DNA from: Gammaproteobacteria bacterium
GTDB lineage: Bacteria; Pseudomonadota; Gammaproteobacteria; Pseudomonadales; Halieaceae
Assembly: GCA_024686215.1 (NCBI GenBank)
Contig: JAIBDN010000001.1
Coordinates: 1 to 64,000 of the forward strand
DNA: 64,000 nucleotides
Direction: 5' to 3'
A model generated the notes under the pieces. It made no database searches, was not told the origin of the DNA, and saw nothing but the letters and a program-made list of their open reading frames with translations. Positions within the stretch are counted from its first letter, which is position 1. Each line of letters begins with the position of its first letter. Made by a program: the position numbers and the translations under genes. Below, in pieces: positions 27,302 through 35,941 of this stretch.

Positions 27302-28456
27302 ATGGGACCGCTCAAAGGCCTGACTATTATTGAAATTTCCGGCATAGGGCCGGGACCTTTCGCCGCTATGTCACTGGCGGATATGGGCGCAGACGTTATC
27401 CGCGTGGAACGGCCTGGTGGCAGCATGTTCAGCAACGCCCAGGAGCCGCGACTGGACTTTCTCAACCGCGGCAAGCGCTGCATATGCGTGGATCTGAAAA
27501 CACCGCAGGGGGTGGAAACCATACTGCAATTGGTGAGCAAGGCCGACGCCTTGCTGGAAGGCAATCGCCCCGGAGTCATGGAACGCCTGGGCCTCGGCCC
27601 GCAGGTGTGTCTGGAGAAGAACCCTGCCCTGGTCTATGGCCGCATGACGGGCTGGGGCCAGGAAGGACCCATGGCACAGGCCGCCGGCCACGATCTCAAC
27701 TATATCGCGCTGGCCGGTGCCCTGCATCCGCTAGGTCGGGCAGGCGAAAAGCCCGCCATACCACTGAACCTGGTGGGGGATTTCGGCGGCGGTGGACTGA
27801 TGCTGGCTTACGGGATGGTTTGCGCGCTACTGGAAGCCAAGAATTCCGGTGCCGGCCAGGTAGTTGATGCCGCGATGATCGACGGCGCCGCTACCCTAAT
27901 GGCCAGTACTTTCGCCGCCAGCCAGGCAGGCTTCTGGCGCGAGGAACGCGGCACCAACTTCCTGGATGGCGGCGCGCATTTTTACGAGGTCTATGCCACC
28001 GCCGACGGCAAATACATTTCCCTGGGCTCGATCGAGCCACAATTCTATACGGCGCTGCTGGAAACCCTGGGAGAAGACGCAGAACACTTCAAAAATCAGT
28101 GGGACATGGAGAACTGGCCGGCGATGAAGGCCAGGATGAGCGCTATCATCAGCGGCAAAACCCGCGATGAGTGGGATGCCATATTCGAGGGCATCGATGT
28201 CTGCTACGCCCCGGTGTTGGCCATCGACGAAGTGCGCCACCACCCCCACCACCAGGCCCGCGGCACCTTTGTGGATGATGGTGATTACTGGCAGCCGGCA
28301 CCGGCACCCCGCTTCAGCCGCACGCAAGCGCAACTGCGCGGACCCTCGGCTAAACTTGGGCAACACACGGAAGAGATTTTGCGCGAGTTTGGCTTCAGTG
28401 ATGAACAGATTGCAAGCAAGCTGGCGTGTGGGGCGGTAACCGATGGCGCCGAATAA
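27302..28456 (+). CDS. mcr: alpha-methylacyl-CoA racemase (CaiB/BaiF family)
   Basis: 384 residues, the same length as known AMACR/MCR proteins. The N-terminus GIGPGPFAAMSLADMGADVIRVER, the GHDLNY segment (His near 127) and NLVGDFGGGG (Asp near 159) match the racemase subgroup rather than CoA-transferases, which carry a catalytic Asp in a different setting. The enzyme inverts the 2-methyl centre of branched acyl-CoAs so that beta-oxidation can proceed, as in sterol side chains, bile acids and isoprenoids. GGAGA precedes ATG 27302. Confidence 0.9.
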   Translation: MGPLKGLTIIEISGIGPGPFAAMSLADMGADVIRVERPGGSMFSNAQEPRLDFLNRGKRCICVDLKTPQGVETILQLVSKADALLEGNRPGVMERLGLGPQVCLEKNPALVYGRMTGWGQEGPMAQAAGHDLNYIALAGALHPLGRAGEKPAIPLNLVGDFGGGGLMLAYGMVCALLEAKNSGAGQVVDAAMIDGAATLMASTFAASQAGFWREERGTNFLDGGAHFYEVYATADGKYISLGSIEPQFYTALLETLGEDAEHFKNQWDMENWPAMKARMSAIISGKTRDEWDAIFEGIDVCYAPVLAIDEVRHHPHHQARGTFVDDGDYWQPAPAPRFSRTQAQLRGPSAKLGQHTEEILREFGFSDEQIASKLACGAVTDGAE

Positions 28457-28493
28457 TGCGTCTGCACGCAGTTAATAACGTGAGTGGGCTGCC

Positions 28494-28604
28494 GGCAAGC
28501 TACGGGGAGAGAGCATTCAAGACACGCCGTGAACCCATCCATGGGGGCTCGGGCTCGGCGTCCTGCCTCGCACGGTCTTAAATGCTCTCTCCCCGTAACT
28601 TGCC
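28494..28604 (-). repeat. palindromic TwoAYGGAY-like element, copy 2 (reverse orientation)
   Basis: Outer arms 28494-28523 and 28575-28604 are 30 bases and pair with only two mismatches, both tolerable as G-U in RNA. The core read on the minus strand is nearly identical to copy 1 from CCGTGCGAGG to CACGGCGTGTC. One hairpin is CCC-ATGGAT-GGG (loop at 28537-28542). The other has a shortened loop, GGC-AGGAC-GCC (28557-28567). The arms share no sequence with copy 1. It lies behind the racemase gene, and its core reads against both neighbouring genes. Confidence 0.8.
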
Positions 28605-28698
28605 TGAATCGCGCACTGAAAATAAAACTGGTACATGTAATATCAGCCCAACCCCCAGGCAGCTATATGTAACAAGAGCCTAATCAATGACTGATAGA

Positions 28699-28831
28699 GG
28701 TCCAAGCGGCGCAAGACCTTATTTCTGGACCGTCGGCGGCCATGGACGGTCCGGGCGGCGATCCGCGCCGCCGAGCCCACATGGATGTGCTTGTAGCGTG
28801 TCCGGAAGTAAGGTGTTGCGCCGCTTGGACC
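28699..28831 (+). repeat. palindromic TwoAYGGAY-like element, copy 3
   Basis: Outer arms 28699-28730 and 28800-28831 are 32 bases and pair with three mismatches. The more diverged core keeps both hairpins, GGCC-ATGGAC-GGTC (28738-28751) and CAC-ATGGAT-GTG (28778-28789), plus an extra GC-rich hairpin (28754-28772). The GAGCCC before and GCGTGTCC after the second hairpin match copy 1. It faces the opposite way to copy 2, 94 bp away, and ends 43 bp before the cupin gene, so it would be part of that mRNA leader if the promoter lies upstream. Together copies 2 and 3 fill most of the 418-bp gap 28457-28874. Confidence 0.75.
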
Positions 28832-28874
28832 GGGCCAATTAGCCCAACCCAAAAATATTTAAGAGGATGATGCA

Positions 28875-29321
28875 ATGATTACTCCAGAAGCAGTGCACTT
28901 TGCCGAAAACGACCTGCCATTTATCGACATTGGTGATGGCAGCATGCTGAAAGTGCTGCAGGTCAAAGTGGGTGAAGGGTTGTGGATTATCGAAAATATT
29001 TTCCAGGCGGGCTACGAGGTGGAAAAACACAAGCACACCGGGCCAGTGTGGGGCTACACCACCTCCGGCGCGTGGAAGTACAAAGAGTACGACTACGTCA
29101 ACCGCGCCGGTTCGTTCCTCTATGAGCCCGCCGGGTCAGTGCACACCCTGCAGTGCGTGGAAGACAATACACGGGTGTGGTTCCAGATGTACGGATCCAA
29201 TATCAACCTGGATGCCGATGACAATATTACCTCCGTCGTCGATGGCCAACTGACTCTGGAATTTTACTACGCCATGTGCGAACAACAGGGACTGCCGCGC
29301 CCCAATGTACTGGTGGAATAA
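28875..29321 (+). CDS. 2,4'-dihydroxyacetophenone dioxygenase-like cupin
   Basis: 148 residues forming a single cupin. The metal-binding motif is in EKHKHTGPVWGYTTSGAWKYKEYD (about 50-73), with a further His in PAGSVHTL (near 93). These features match the DAD family of iron dioxygenases that cleave C-C bonds in hydroxyketones, and related ChrR-like cupins. AGAGGATGATGCA precedes ATG 28875. It is two bases from the P450 gene, so the two are co-expressed. A ketone-cleaving or protective role in the pathway is inferred. Confidence 0.85.
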   Translation: MITPEAVHFAENDLPFIDIGDGSMLKVLQVKVGEGLWIIENIFQAGYEVEKHKHTGPVWGYTTSGAWKYKEYDYVNRAGSFLYEPAGSVHTLQCVEDNTRVWFQMYGSNINLDADDNITSVVDGQLTLEFYYAMCEQQGLPRPNVLVE

Positions 29322-29323
29322 GC

Positions 29324-30520
29324 GTGCACATTGACGTTTACAATCCGGATAGCTACTGCTCGGGGATTCCCCATGAGCAGTTCGCCTGGCTGCGCGAGAA
29401 TGATCCAGTGCACTGGCATAACCACCCAGATGGGGGCGGCTACTGGGTGGTCAGCAAGCACGCCGATGTGATGGCGGTGTCGCGGGACTTCAAGACGTTT
29501 TCTGCAGAGCGCGGTTTCGTTATGGTGGACGACCTGCCGCCAGATATCCTGGACATGGCGCGCGGACAACTGCTGGGCATGGATCCGCCAAAACACGGAC
29601 CTTTACGTCGCGCGGTAATTACCCGCTTCACTTCGCGCATGCTGCAGCTGCTGGAACCGCAAGTGCGGCAAATCACCAGGGACATCATGCGCGAGGCGCG
29701 TGAGGCCGGCGCAGTCAATTTTGTGGAGAGCCTGGCGGGAGACCTGCCCACTGCGGTGATCGGCTCTCTGCTGGAAATACCCAGGGACATGTGGCCGCAA
29801 ATACGCCAGTGGTCTGACCTGCAAACCTCCGCCTCTGATCCGGACCTGGGCGGCAGCACCGAACAGGTTAACCAGGCCAGTATTGACATGGGCACCTACG
29901 GCTTTCAGCTGGCCTGCGAACGCAAAGATCAGGGAGGCGATGACCTGATTTCATTGCTGATCAACCAGGAAGTAGACGGACAGCGCGTGTCTGAAATGGA
30001 ATTCGCATCACTATTTATACAAATTACCGTAGCCGGTAATGAGACTACCCGCGGCCTGATCAGCTCGGGGATGCACGAGCTAATGCGCCGCCCCACCCTG
30101 TACCAGCGCTTGCAGTCAAACCCGACAGAACTGCCACTGGCAATCGAGGAAATGCTGCGCTGGACGTGTCCCCTGCACTACTTCCGGCGCACCGCGACGC
30201 AGGATACCCGCATACGTGATCAGGCGATCAGCGAGGGCGACCGCGTGGTCATGCTGTATAGCTCGGCTAATTTTGACCAGGAAGTCTTCGCCGACCCCAT
30301 GGAATTTAATATCGCCAGGGACCCCAATCCCCACCTGGCTTTTGGCCACGGCATCCATCTTTGCCTGGGAGCCAACCTGGCGCGACTGGAAGCCAGGATA
30401 TTTTTCGAGGAATTCTTCCATCACTTTTCGAGTATCGAAGAGACCGGAGAGCCGGTGTATATCCGTTCCAACATTATTCACGGCTTCAAGCAGATGCCAG
30501 TGAAACTGCTGCCCAGGTAG
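29324..30520 (+). CDS. cytochrome P450 (CYP125/CYP142-like)
   Basis: 398 residues from GTG 29324, two bases after the cupin stop and preceded by GGTGGA; a longer frame from 29276 overlaps the cupin. P450 motifs: I-helix AGNETT (237-242), K-helix E276-x-x-R279, PLHYFRRTATQDT (283-295) and heme loop FGHGIHLCLG with Cys347. The N-terminus (IDVYNPDSYCSGIPHEQFAWL) and HYFRRTA segment resemble steroid side-chain hydroxylases such as CYP125 and CYP142. It would hydroxylate an alkyl chain end; it needs a ferredoxin not encoded nearby. Confidence 0.92.
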   Translation: MHIDVYNPDSYCSGIPHEQFAWLRENDPVHWHNHPDGGGYWVVSKHADVMAVSRDFKTFSAERGFVMVDDLPPDILDMARGQLLGMDPPKHGPLRRAVITRFTSRMLQLLEPQVRQITRDIMREAREAGAVNFVESLAGDLPTAVIGSLLEIPRDMWPQIRQWSDLQTSASDPDLGGSTEQVNQASIDMGTYGFQLACERKDQGGDDLISLLINQEVDGQRVSEMEFASLFIQITVAGNETTRGLISSGMHELMRRPTLYQRLQSNPTELPLAIEEMLRWTCPLHYFRRTATQDTRIRDQAISEGDRVVMLYSSANFDQEVFADPMEFNIARDPNPHLAFGHGIHLCLGANLARLEARIFFEEFFHHFSSIEETGEPVYIRSNIIHGFKQMPVKLLPR

Positions 30521-30612
30521 TCACACCAGCGAGGACGGATGTTGCTGTTTGTCACAGGGTGCGCATTGCTCGCTATTGGTTCTATACTGAGTGTTCACCT
30601 TATGGAGCAAAT

Positions 30613-31605
30613 ATGAATACATCCACCAGCCAGTGCCGTTTCGTCGCCGTCGATCCGGAACACCACCACCTCACTATCGAGACCGGTCCAATACCCGTCC
30701 CGGGAGAGAATGAAGTACTGATCAAGGTGCATTCCGCCGGACTTAACCGCGCCGACCTGCTACAGCGCAAAGGACTCTATCCTCCCCCTCAAGACGCTTC
30801 TCCGGTCATGGGCCTGGAAGTGGCAGGCACTATCGAAGCCGTGGGCAACGCTGCGGGGAGCTGGCAAGTAGGTGATAAGGTCTGTGCACTGACGCATGGC
30901 GGTGGCTACGCTAACTATGCAGTTGCTCCTGCCGGACAGTGCATGCCGGTGCCATCCGGCTTCAGCCAAGGAGAAGCGGCCGCGCTGCCGGAGGCACTAC
31001 TGACCGTGTGGCACAACATATTCCAGCGCGCCGGTTTAAAGCCGGGCGAAAAAGTCCTGATTCACGGCGGTGCCAGCGGTATTGGTACCCTGGGTATCAT
31101 GATGAGCACCATTATGGGTGGCGAGGTATACACCACGGCGGGCACCGATGAAAAATGTCGTGCGCTGGAAAAACGCGGTGCGCTGCGGGCAATTAACTAC
31201 AAGACCGAAGATTTTGAAGAAGTGCTCACGGACCTGGGGCTGAACAACAAAATCAACGTGATTCTGGACATGATCGGCGGCAACTATATCCAGAAAAATC
31301 TTAATCTGGCCGCCGCTGAAGGTCGTATAGTTAACATAGCTTACATGGGCGGTTTCAAGGCGGAGGTTAATTTTGCACCCCTGCTGATGAAACGCATTAC
31401 CCTGACCGGCTCCACGCTGCGCGCCCAGACGTTCGCGCAAAAGACGGTGATGGTCGAGGAGATCATGGAGCACATCTTTCCGCACCTGGAAAATGGTGAC
31501 ATCAAACCTATCATCGACAGTATCTATCCTCTGGACCAGGTAGAGCAGGCTCATGGCCATATGGAAGGCGGTCAGCACATGGGCAAAATTATTCTCAAAA
31601 TGTAG
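30613..31605 (+). CDS. NAD(P)H quinone oxidoreductase, PIG3-like MDR
   Basis: 330 residues from ATG 30613 (TATGGAGC upstream). Medium-chain dehydrogenase without the structural zinc lobe: SAGLNRADLLQRKGLYPPP (about 44-62) is the PIG3/QOR signature, and the nucleotide motif GGASGIGTLG is near 150-159. It reduces quinones or enoyl compounds with NADPH in the cytoplasm. It follows the P450 by 92 bp and may have its own promoter. Confidence 0.9.
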   Translation: MNTSTSQCRFVAVDPEHHHLTIETGPIPVPGENEVLIKVHSAGLNRADLLQRKGLYPPPQDASPVMGLEVAGTIEAVGNAAGSWQVGDKVCALTHGGGYANYAVAPAGQCMPVPSGFSQGEAAALPEALLTVWHNIFQRAGLKPGEKVLIHGGASGIGTLGIMMSTIMGGEVYTTAGTDEKCRALEKRGALRAINYKTEDFEEVLTDLGLNNKINVILDMIGGNYIQKNLNLAAAEGRIVNIAYMGGFKAEVNFAPLLMKRITLTGSTLRAQTFAQKTVMVEEIMEHIFPHLENGDIKPIIDSIYPLDQVEQAHGHMEGGQHMGKIILKM

Positions 31606-31677
31606 GCGCTCATGCAGCAATCGCGGAGACTGACAGGGCATTTGGCACAGACGCAAGAGAGGCGCTAACAGACTCCA

Positions 31678-34299
31678 ATGATAGTTAGAGGAAACCATGT
31701 TCCTTTTGCTGCCGCTGCGATTGTTGCGCTGGTGCTGCACGGGTGTGGGGGCGGGGGCGGCGGCAGTGCAGCCAGCACGCCGCCGCTGGCTATGCAACCA
31801 GAGCCGGAACCGACGCCACCTGTCACAGCCACATATACCATCACTGGCATTGTCCGCACCTCCGGCTCCCAGGCCACTGACAGCGATAATAACGACCCGG
31901 CCAGACCGTCTCTGGCCAACGACACGCCGTCCACTGCGCAGGCGATCGGTAATCCTATTACCCTGGGAGGTTACGCCAACCAACCGGGGAGCGGCCCTCC
32001 CGGGCGCTCGCTGGACAGCGGCGACATCGACGATTTTTTCCGCGTGGAATTACTGGCGGGACAGCGCATCACCATGCTGGTGGCGGATTACACCGAGGCA
32101 GATGCCGACCTTTATCTGTATGACCTGCAGGGCAATGTGCTGGACTTTTCCGTGGAGACAGGTGAAGTAGAGTCTCTGTTGATCCCTACCGATGGTACCT
32201 ATTTCATCAATGTCTTCGCATTCGCAGGTGGCACCAACTATATATTGGCTGTCGGCACCAATAATCTGGCGGCTGGCGCCAGCCCTCTGCGTGCAGAAAT
32301 TGTGCCCTGGCAATCGGTAGTCACTTTTCACGACACGCCGCACGGTGAACATGACTCGAGTGCCCAACACGACGCGACCCGCCGCCTGGGCATGATGAAC
32401 CGCTCAGCAGGTCGCTCTCGCGGCAGGTCCAGACTGATGGCGATGCAACGCGATGCGCGCATAGAACAGCGACTGGGTTCGGCCATGGCAAAACTGGGTG
32501 CCATGCAAACAGCGCAATTGCGCGCCCGATGGGAAACACTGTTGACTATCAAACAGCTGCGCCGCGAGCCACAAATCGCCAGTGCAGAACCCAATTATCG
32601 GGTGCGGGCACTGGCAACACCGAATGACGCGGCCTTTCCTTTCCAGTGGCATTACCCACTGATCGGCTTGCCACAGGCCTGGGATACCAGTAGTGGAGAT
32701 CCGGGCGTAGTGGTCGCGGTTGTGGACACCGGGATACTCGCCGCACACCCGGACCTCGCAGGACAACTGGTACCCGGCTATGACTTTGTCAGCGACCCCC
32801 TGAGCGCGGGCGATGGTGACGGCATTGACCCCGACCCGCAAGACAGCGGCAGCCAGCTCGGTGGCGGCAGCTTCCACGGTACGCATGTCAGCGGCACCGT
32901 GGCGGCCGCAGGCAATAATAGCCTCGGCGTGGTGGGAACAGCTTACTCCTCGCGGGTTATGCCACTGCGTGCATTGGGCAACGGGGGCAGTGGCACCAGT
33001 TACGATGTTGGCCAGGCGCTGCGCTTTGCGGGCGGCCTGGCCAATGACTCAGGCAGCGTACCTGAGCGCCCGGCGGACATTATTAACCTGAGCCTTGGGG
33101 GTGCGCCCTTTAGCGCGAGCAGGCAGGCACTGTATCGAGAACTGCGGGCTGCCGGCGTAATGGTGGTCGCCGCTGCAGGCAACGAGGCCAGCACCGCGCC
33201 GGGTTACCCGGCATCTTATCAGGGGGTCTTGTCAGTCAGTGCAGTAGATGCCCAGCGTCGACTTACCTCCTACTCCAATAGCGGTGCCAGTATCGACCTG
33301 GCGGCACCCGGCGGCGATAACAGCGTAGACTTGAACGGCGACGGTTATCCCGACGGTGTACTCAGTACCGGGGCCAGTCGAGATGCAAATGGCTTGCGCT
33401 TCGAATACACCTTCCTCAGCGGCACCTCGATGGCAGCTCCGCATGTCGCCGGTGTGCTGGCGCTGATGAAAAGTGTTAACCCGGAACTGATCCCGGAGGA
33501 TATCGACGCATTACTCGCTACGGGAGAGTTAAGCGATGATCTGGGCATCCCCGGCAGAGATGACGAATTTGGTTACGGCCTGATTAATGCGAATCAGGCA
33601 GTACAGGCAGCTCTGGCCGCCACAGGCGGCTCGCCTGCAAACAACCCAAGGCTGGTCGCCTCTGCGAGCACCCTGAACTTTTCCAGTGCTGTAGAAAGTC
33701 TGGAGTTGGTACTGAAAAACGGCGGCGGCGGCGATTTGGCACTGCAGACACTTCAGGTCTCCCAGCCCTGGCTATCTATCAACGCGATCGACAGCGATGC
33801 TGAAGGTCTTGGCGTGTATCGAATAGCAGTCGATCGCACTGCATTAGATGCTGGCACCTACGGCGCTTATGTCACTGCCACATCAACGCGCAACAGTGTC
33901 AGCGTGCGCATTCTGATGGTAGTGGGTGATGGCAGCAGCAGCGGCGACATAGGACTGGCCTATATCCTGCTCTACGACACTGCCAGCGACGAACTCGCGG
34001 CACAGTACGTGAGCACGGTCGATCAAGGCCATTACGCCTTTCAATTTGACGATATACCTCCCGGGCGCTACGAAATTATCGCCGGATCCGATGCCGACAA
34101 TGATCTGGTCATCTGCGATCCGGGCGAAGCCTGCGGCGCCTGGCTGACGCTGGACCAACCCATTGTTCTGGATGTTCAGGGCGATGTGCAGGACATAAAC
34201 TTTCCCATCGAGTACCAGGTATCTCTACCGGCGCTCAGGGGATTGTCAGAAAGTCAGGCCAATAGCAAAGCAGTTGTTGCCAAAAAGCGTCAGCACTAG
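31678..34299 (+). CDS. subtilisin-like (S8) serine protease lipoprotein
   Basis: 873 residues. Lipobox LHGC with Cys23 is followed by a glycine run, so it is probably lipidated. A PPC-type domain lies at about 95-200 (DIDDFFRVELLAGQRITMLV). The S8 catalytic triad is Asp350 (VVDTG), His400 (FHGTHVSG) and Ser584 (SGTSMAAPHVAG). A BACON-like beta domain (about 655-755) and an Ig/CNA-like domain (about 760-860) follow. The start has a weak ribosome site; the stronger AGAGGA at 31686 precedes a different frame. Extracellular proteolysis is likely. The PPC-like domain lies before the catalytic domain, an unusual order. Confidence 0.9.
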   Translation: MIVRGNHVPFAAAAIVALVLHGCGGGGGGSAASTPPLAMQPEPEPTPPVTATYTITGIVRTSGSQATDSDNNDPARPSLANDTPSTAQAIGNPITLGGYANQPGSGPPGRSLDSGDIDDFFRVELLAGQRITMLVADYTEADADLYLYDLQGNVLDFSVETGEVESLLIPTDGTYFINVFAFAGGTNYILAVGTNNLAAGASPLRAEIVPWQSVVTFHDTPHGEHDSSAQHDATRRLGMMNRSAGRSRGRSRLMAMQRDARIEQRLGSAMAKLGAMQTAQLRARWETLLTIKQLRREPQIASAEPNYRVRALATPNDAAFPFQWHYPLIGLPQAWDTSSGDPGVVVAVVDTGILAAHPDLAGQLVPGYDFVSDPLSAGDGDGIDPDPQDSGSQLGGGSFHGTHVSGTVAAAGNNSLGVVGTAYSSRVMPLRALGNGGSGTSYDVGQALRFAGGLANDSGSVPERPADIINLSLGGAPFSASRQALYRELRAAGVMVVAAAGNEASTAPGYPASYQGVLSVSAVDAQRRLTSYSNSGASIDLAAPGGDNSVDLNGDGYPDGVLSTGASRDANGLRFEYTFLSGTSMAAPHVAGVLALMKSVNPELIPEDIDALLATGELSDDLGIPGRDDEFGYGLINANQAVQAALAATGGSPANNPRLVASASTLNFSSAVESLELVLKNGGGGDLALQTLQVSQPWLSINAIDSDAEGLGVYRIAVDRTALDAGTYGAYVTATSTRNSVSVRILMVVGDGSSSGDIGLAYILLYDTASDELAAQYVSTVDQGHYAFQFDDIPPGRYEIIAGSDADNDLVICDPGEACGAWLTLDQPIVLDVQGDVQDINFPIEYQVSLPALRGLSESQANSKAVVAKKRQH

Positions 34300-34375
34300 G
34301 ATCATGGCAGGCTAATAACAGGCTACAAAACATGCCGCCCCTCAACACGGAAAGTAACAAGGATATCCGCAGTTT

Positions 34376-35941
34376 ATGACGCGCCTGACAGCCCTGCTTT
34401 ACCCCCTGCTGTTTATATTGCTGAGCGCCTGTGGCGACGACGCAGCGAATGATCAGGCAACTCCGCAGCTTAACGCTCCGGCAAACACCACGCAGGAAAG
34501 CCAGGAAACAGAGGCAGAGACACTGCCATTTGCACCCTTTGATGAAACCACTGAACTGCCGGAGGCTTACAACTCGATCAGCGCCTGGACCGGTGATTTC
34601 GAGGGTATGGTGGAACGTCGGGTGGTGCGCATCTTGACGGTGTACAGCGTGGGCCGCTATTACGTCGACCGCGCCCAGGAAAAAGGCCTGGTGCATGAAA
34701 GCGCCGAATTGTTTGAAGACTTCCTCAACAAGCGACTGGACAACCGTCACGTGCGGGTGCATGTTGTGGTCATACCCGTAGCACGTAACCAGTTGATCCC
34801 CGCATTACTGGACGGTCGCGGCGACATCATAGACGCCAGCCTATCCATCACCCCCGAACGACAAAAAGACATTGAATTCAGCATACCCGCCAGCAAGGCC
34901 GTAGCTGAAATTCTGGTTACCGGCCCCACCGCACCGCCATTGGCATCCATCTCTGATCTCTCGGGCAGAACCCTGTATTTGCGCCAGTCCAGCAGCTACC
35001 GCGAGAGTGTGGATATACTCAATAAAGCGCTCAACGAACAAGGTATGGCCGAGGTTCGCGTTGAACCTGTGTCAGAACTGTTGGAGGACGATGACCTGGT
35101 GCAGATGGTCGACAGTGGCATGCTGCCATGGGCCATCGTCGATGAGTACAAAATGCAGTTGTGGGATGATGTTTTTACCAACCTGACGGTCCGCGACGAT
35201 ATCGTGTTTCGCTCTGGCGCCCGTATTGCATGGGCATTTCGCCAGGACAGCCCGCACCTGGCCAAGGAGATTAACACCTTTCTCAAGGCGCATCGCGCCG
35301 GCACCCGGCTAGGCAATGTTCTGATCAATCGCTATATCCGTGATTTTGACTGGGCGGCCAACGCACTGGGCCAGGAGGACTATCTGCGCTTTCAGAACCT
35401 CAGGGGGATATTCCAGAAATACGGGGAAAAATATGGCATTGAATATCTGCTGGCAGCGGCACAGGGCTACCAGGAGTCGCGCCTGGACCAGAGCGCACGC
35501 AGCCGTTCCGGTGCCATGGGGGTAATGCAAATCAAGCCAACTACGGCAGCTGATCGCAATGTGGCTATCAACAACATCCATCAAGTGGACAACAATATCC
35601 ACGCCGGAATCAAATACCTTAGCTTCCTGCGAGACCGCTATTTCGATGACCCGGCGATTACTGAGTGGAATCAGACCGCACTGGCACTGGCCGCCTACAA
35701 CATTGGCCCCAGTCGGATGATCAAATTGCGTCAATCAGCTAAACGACGCGGCTATGACCCGGATATCTGGTTCGATAATGTGGAAGTGGTTGCCGCCAAG
35801 GAAATCGGCCGCGAGCCAGTGCAGTATGTCGCCAACATCTACAAATACTATCTCGCCTACCGCACCTCAGCAGAGCAATTAAGTCAGCGCAGGGAGGCCC
35901 GGGAACGTGCGGGCATCACTGCGGACACGCCCTCTGGCTAG
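34376..35941 (+). CDS. mltF: membrane-bound lytic murein transglycosylase F
   Basis: 521 residues; E. coli MltF has 518. Lipobox LLSAC with Cys19. An extracellular-solute-binding-like domain (about 80-320) is followed by a transglycosylase SLT domain with catalytic Glu367 (YQESRLDQSARSRSGAMGVMQI), a NIHAGIKYL segment and ALAAYNIGP near 438-446. It cleaves peptidoglycan glycan strands in the periplasm to 1,6-anhydro ends. The stop shares CTAG (35938-35941) with the convergent MBL gene. Confidence 0.92.
   Translation: MTRLTALLYPLLFILLSACGDDAANDQATPQLNAPANTTQESQETEAETLPFAPFDETTELPEAYNSISAWTGDFEGMVERRVVRILTVYSVGRYYVDRAQEKGLVHESAELFEDFLNKRLDNRHVRVHVVVIPVARNQLIPALLDGRGDIIDASLSITPERQKDIEFSIPASKAVAEILVTGPTAPPLASISDLSGRTLYLRQSSSYRESVDILNKALNEQGMAEVRVEPVSELLEDDDLVQMVDSGMLPWAIVDEYKMQLWDDVFTNLTVRDDIVFRSGARIAWAFRQDSPHLAKEINTFLKAHRAGTRLGNVLINRYIRDFDWAANALGQEDYLRFQNLRGIFQKYGEKYGIEYLLAAAQGYQESRLDQSARSRSGAMGVMQIKPTTAADRNVAINNIHQVDNNIHAGIKYLSFLRDRYFDDPAITEWNQTALALAAYNIGPSRMIKLRQSAKRRGYDPDIWFDNVEVVAAKEIGREPVQYVANIYKYYLAYRTSAEQLSQRREARERAGITADTPSG

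Noticed and set aside
31036-31983. 315-residue minus-strand frame across the quinone oxidoreductase and subtilase starts
   Set aside because: It covers two genes with clear motifs and a gene boundary; it is an antisense shadow.
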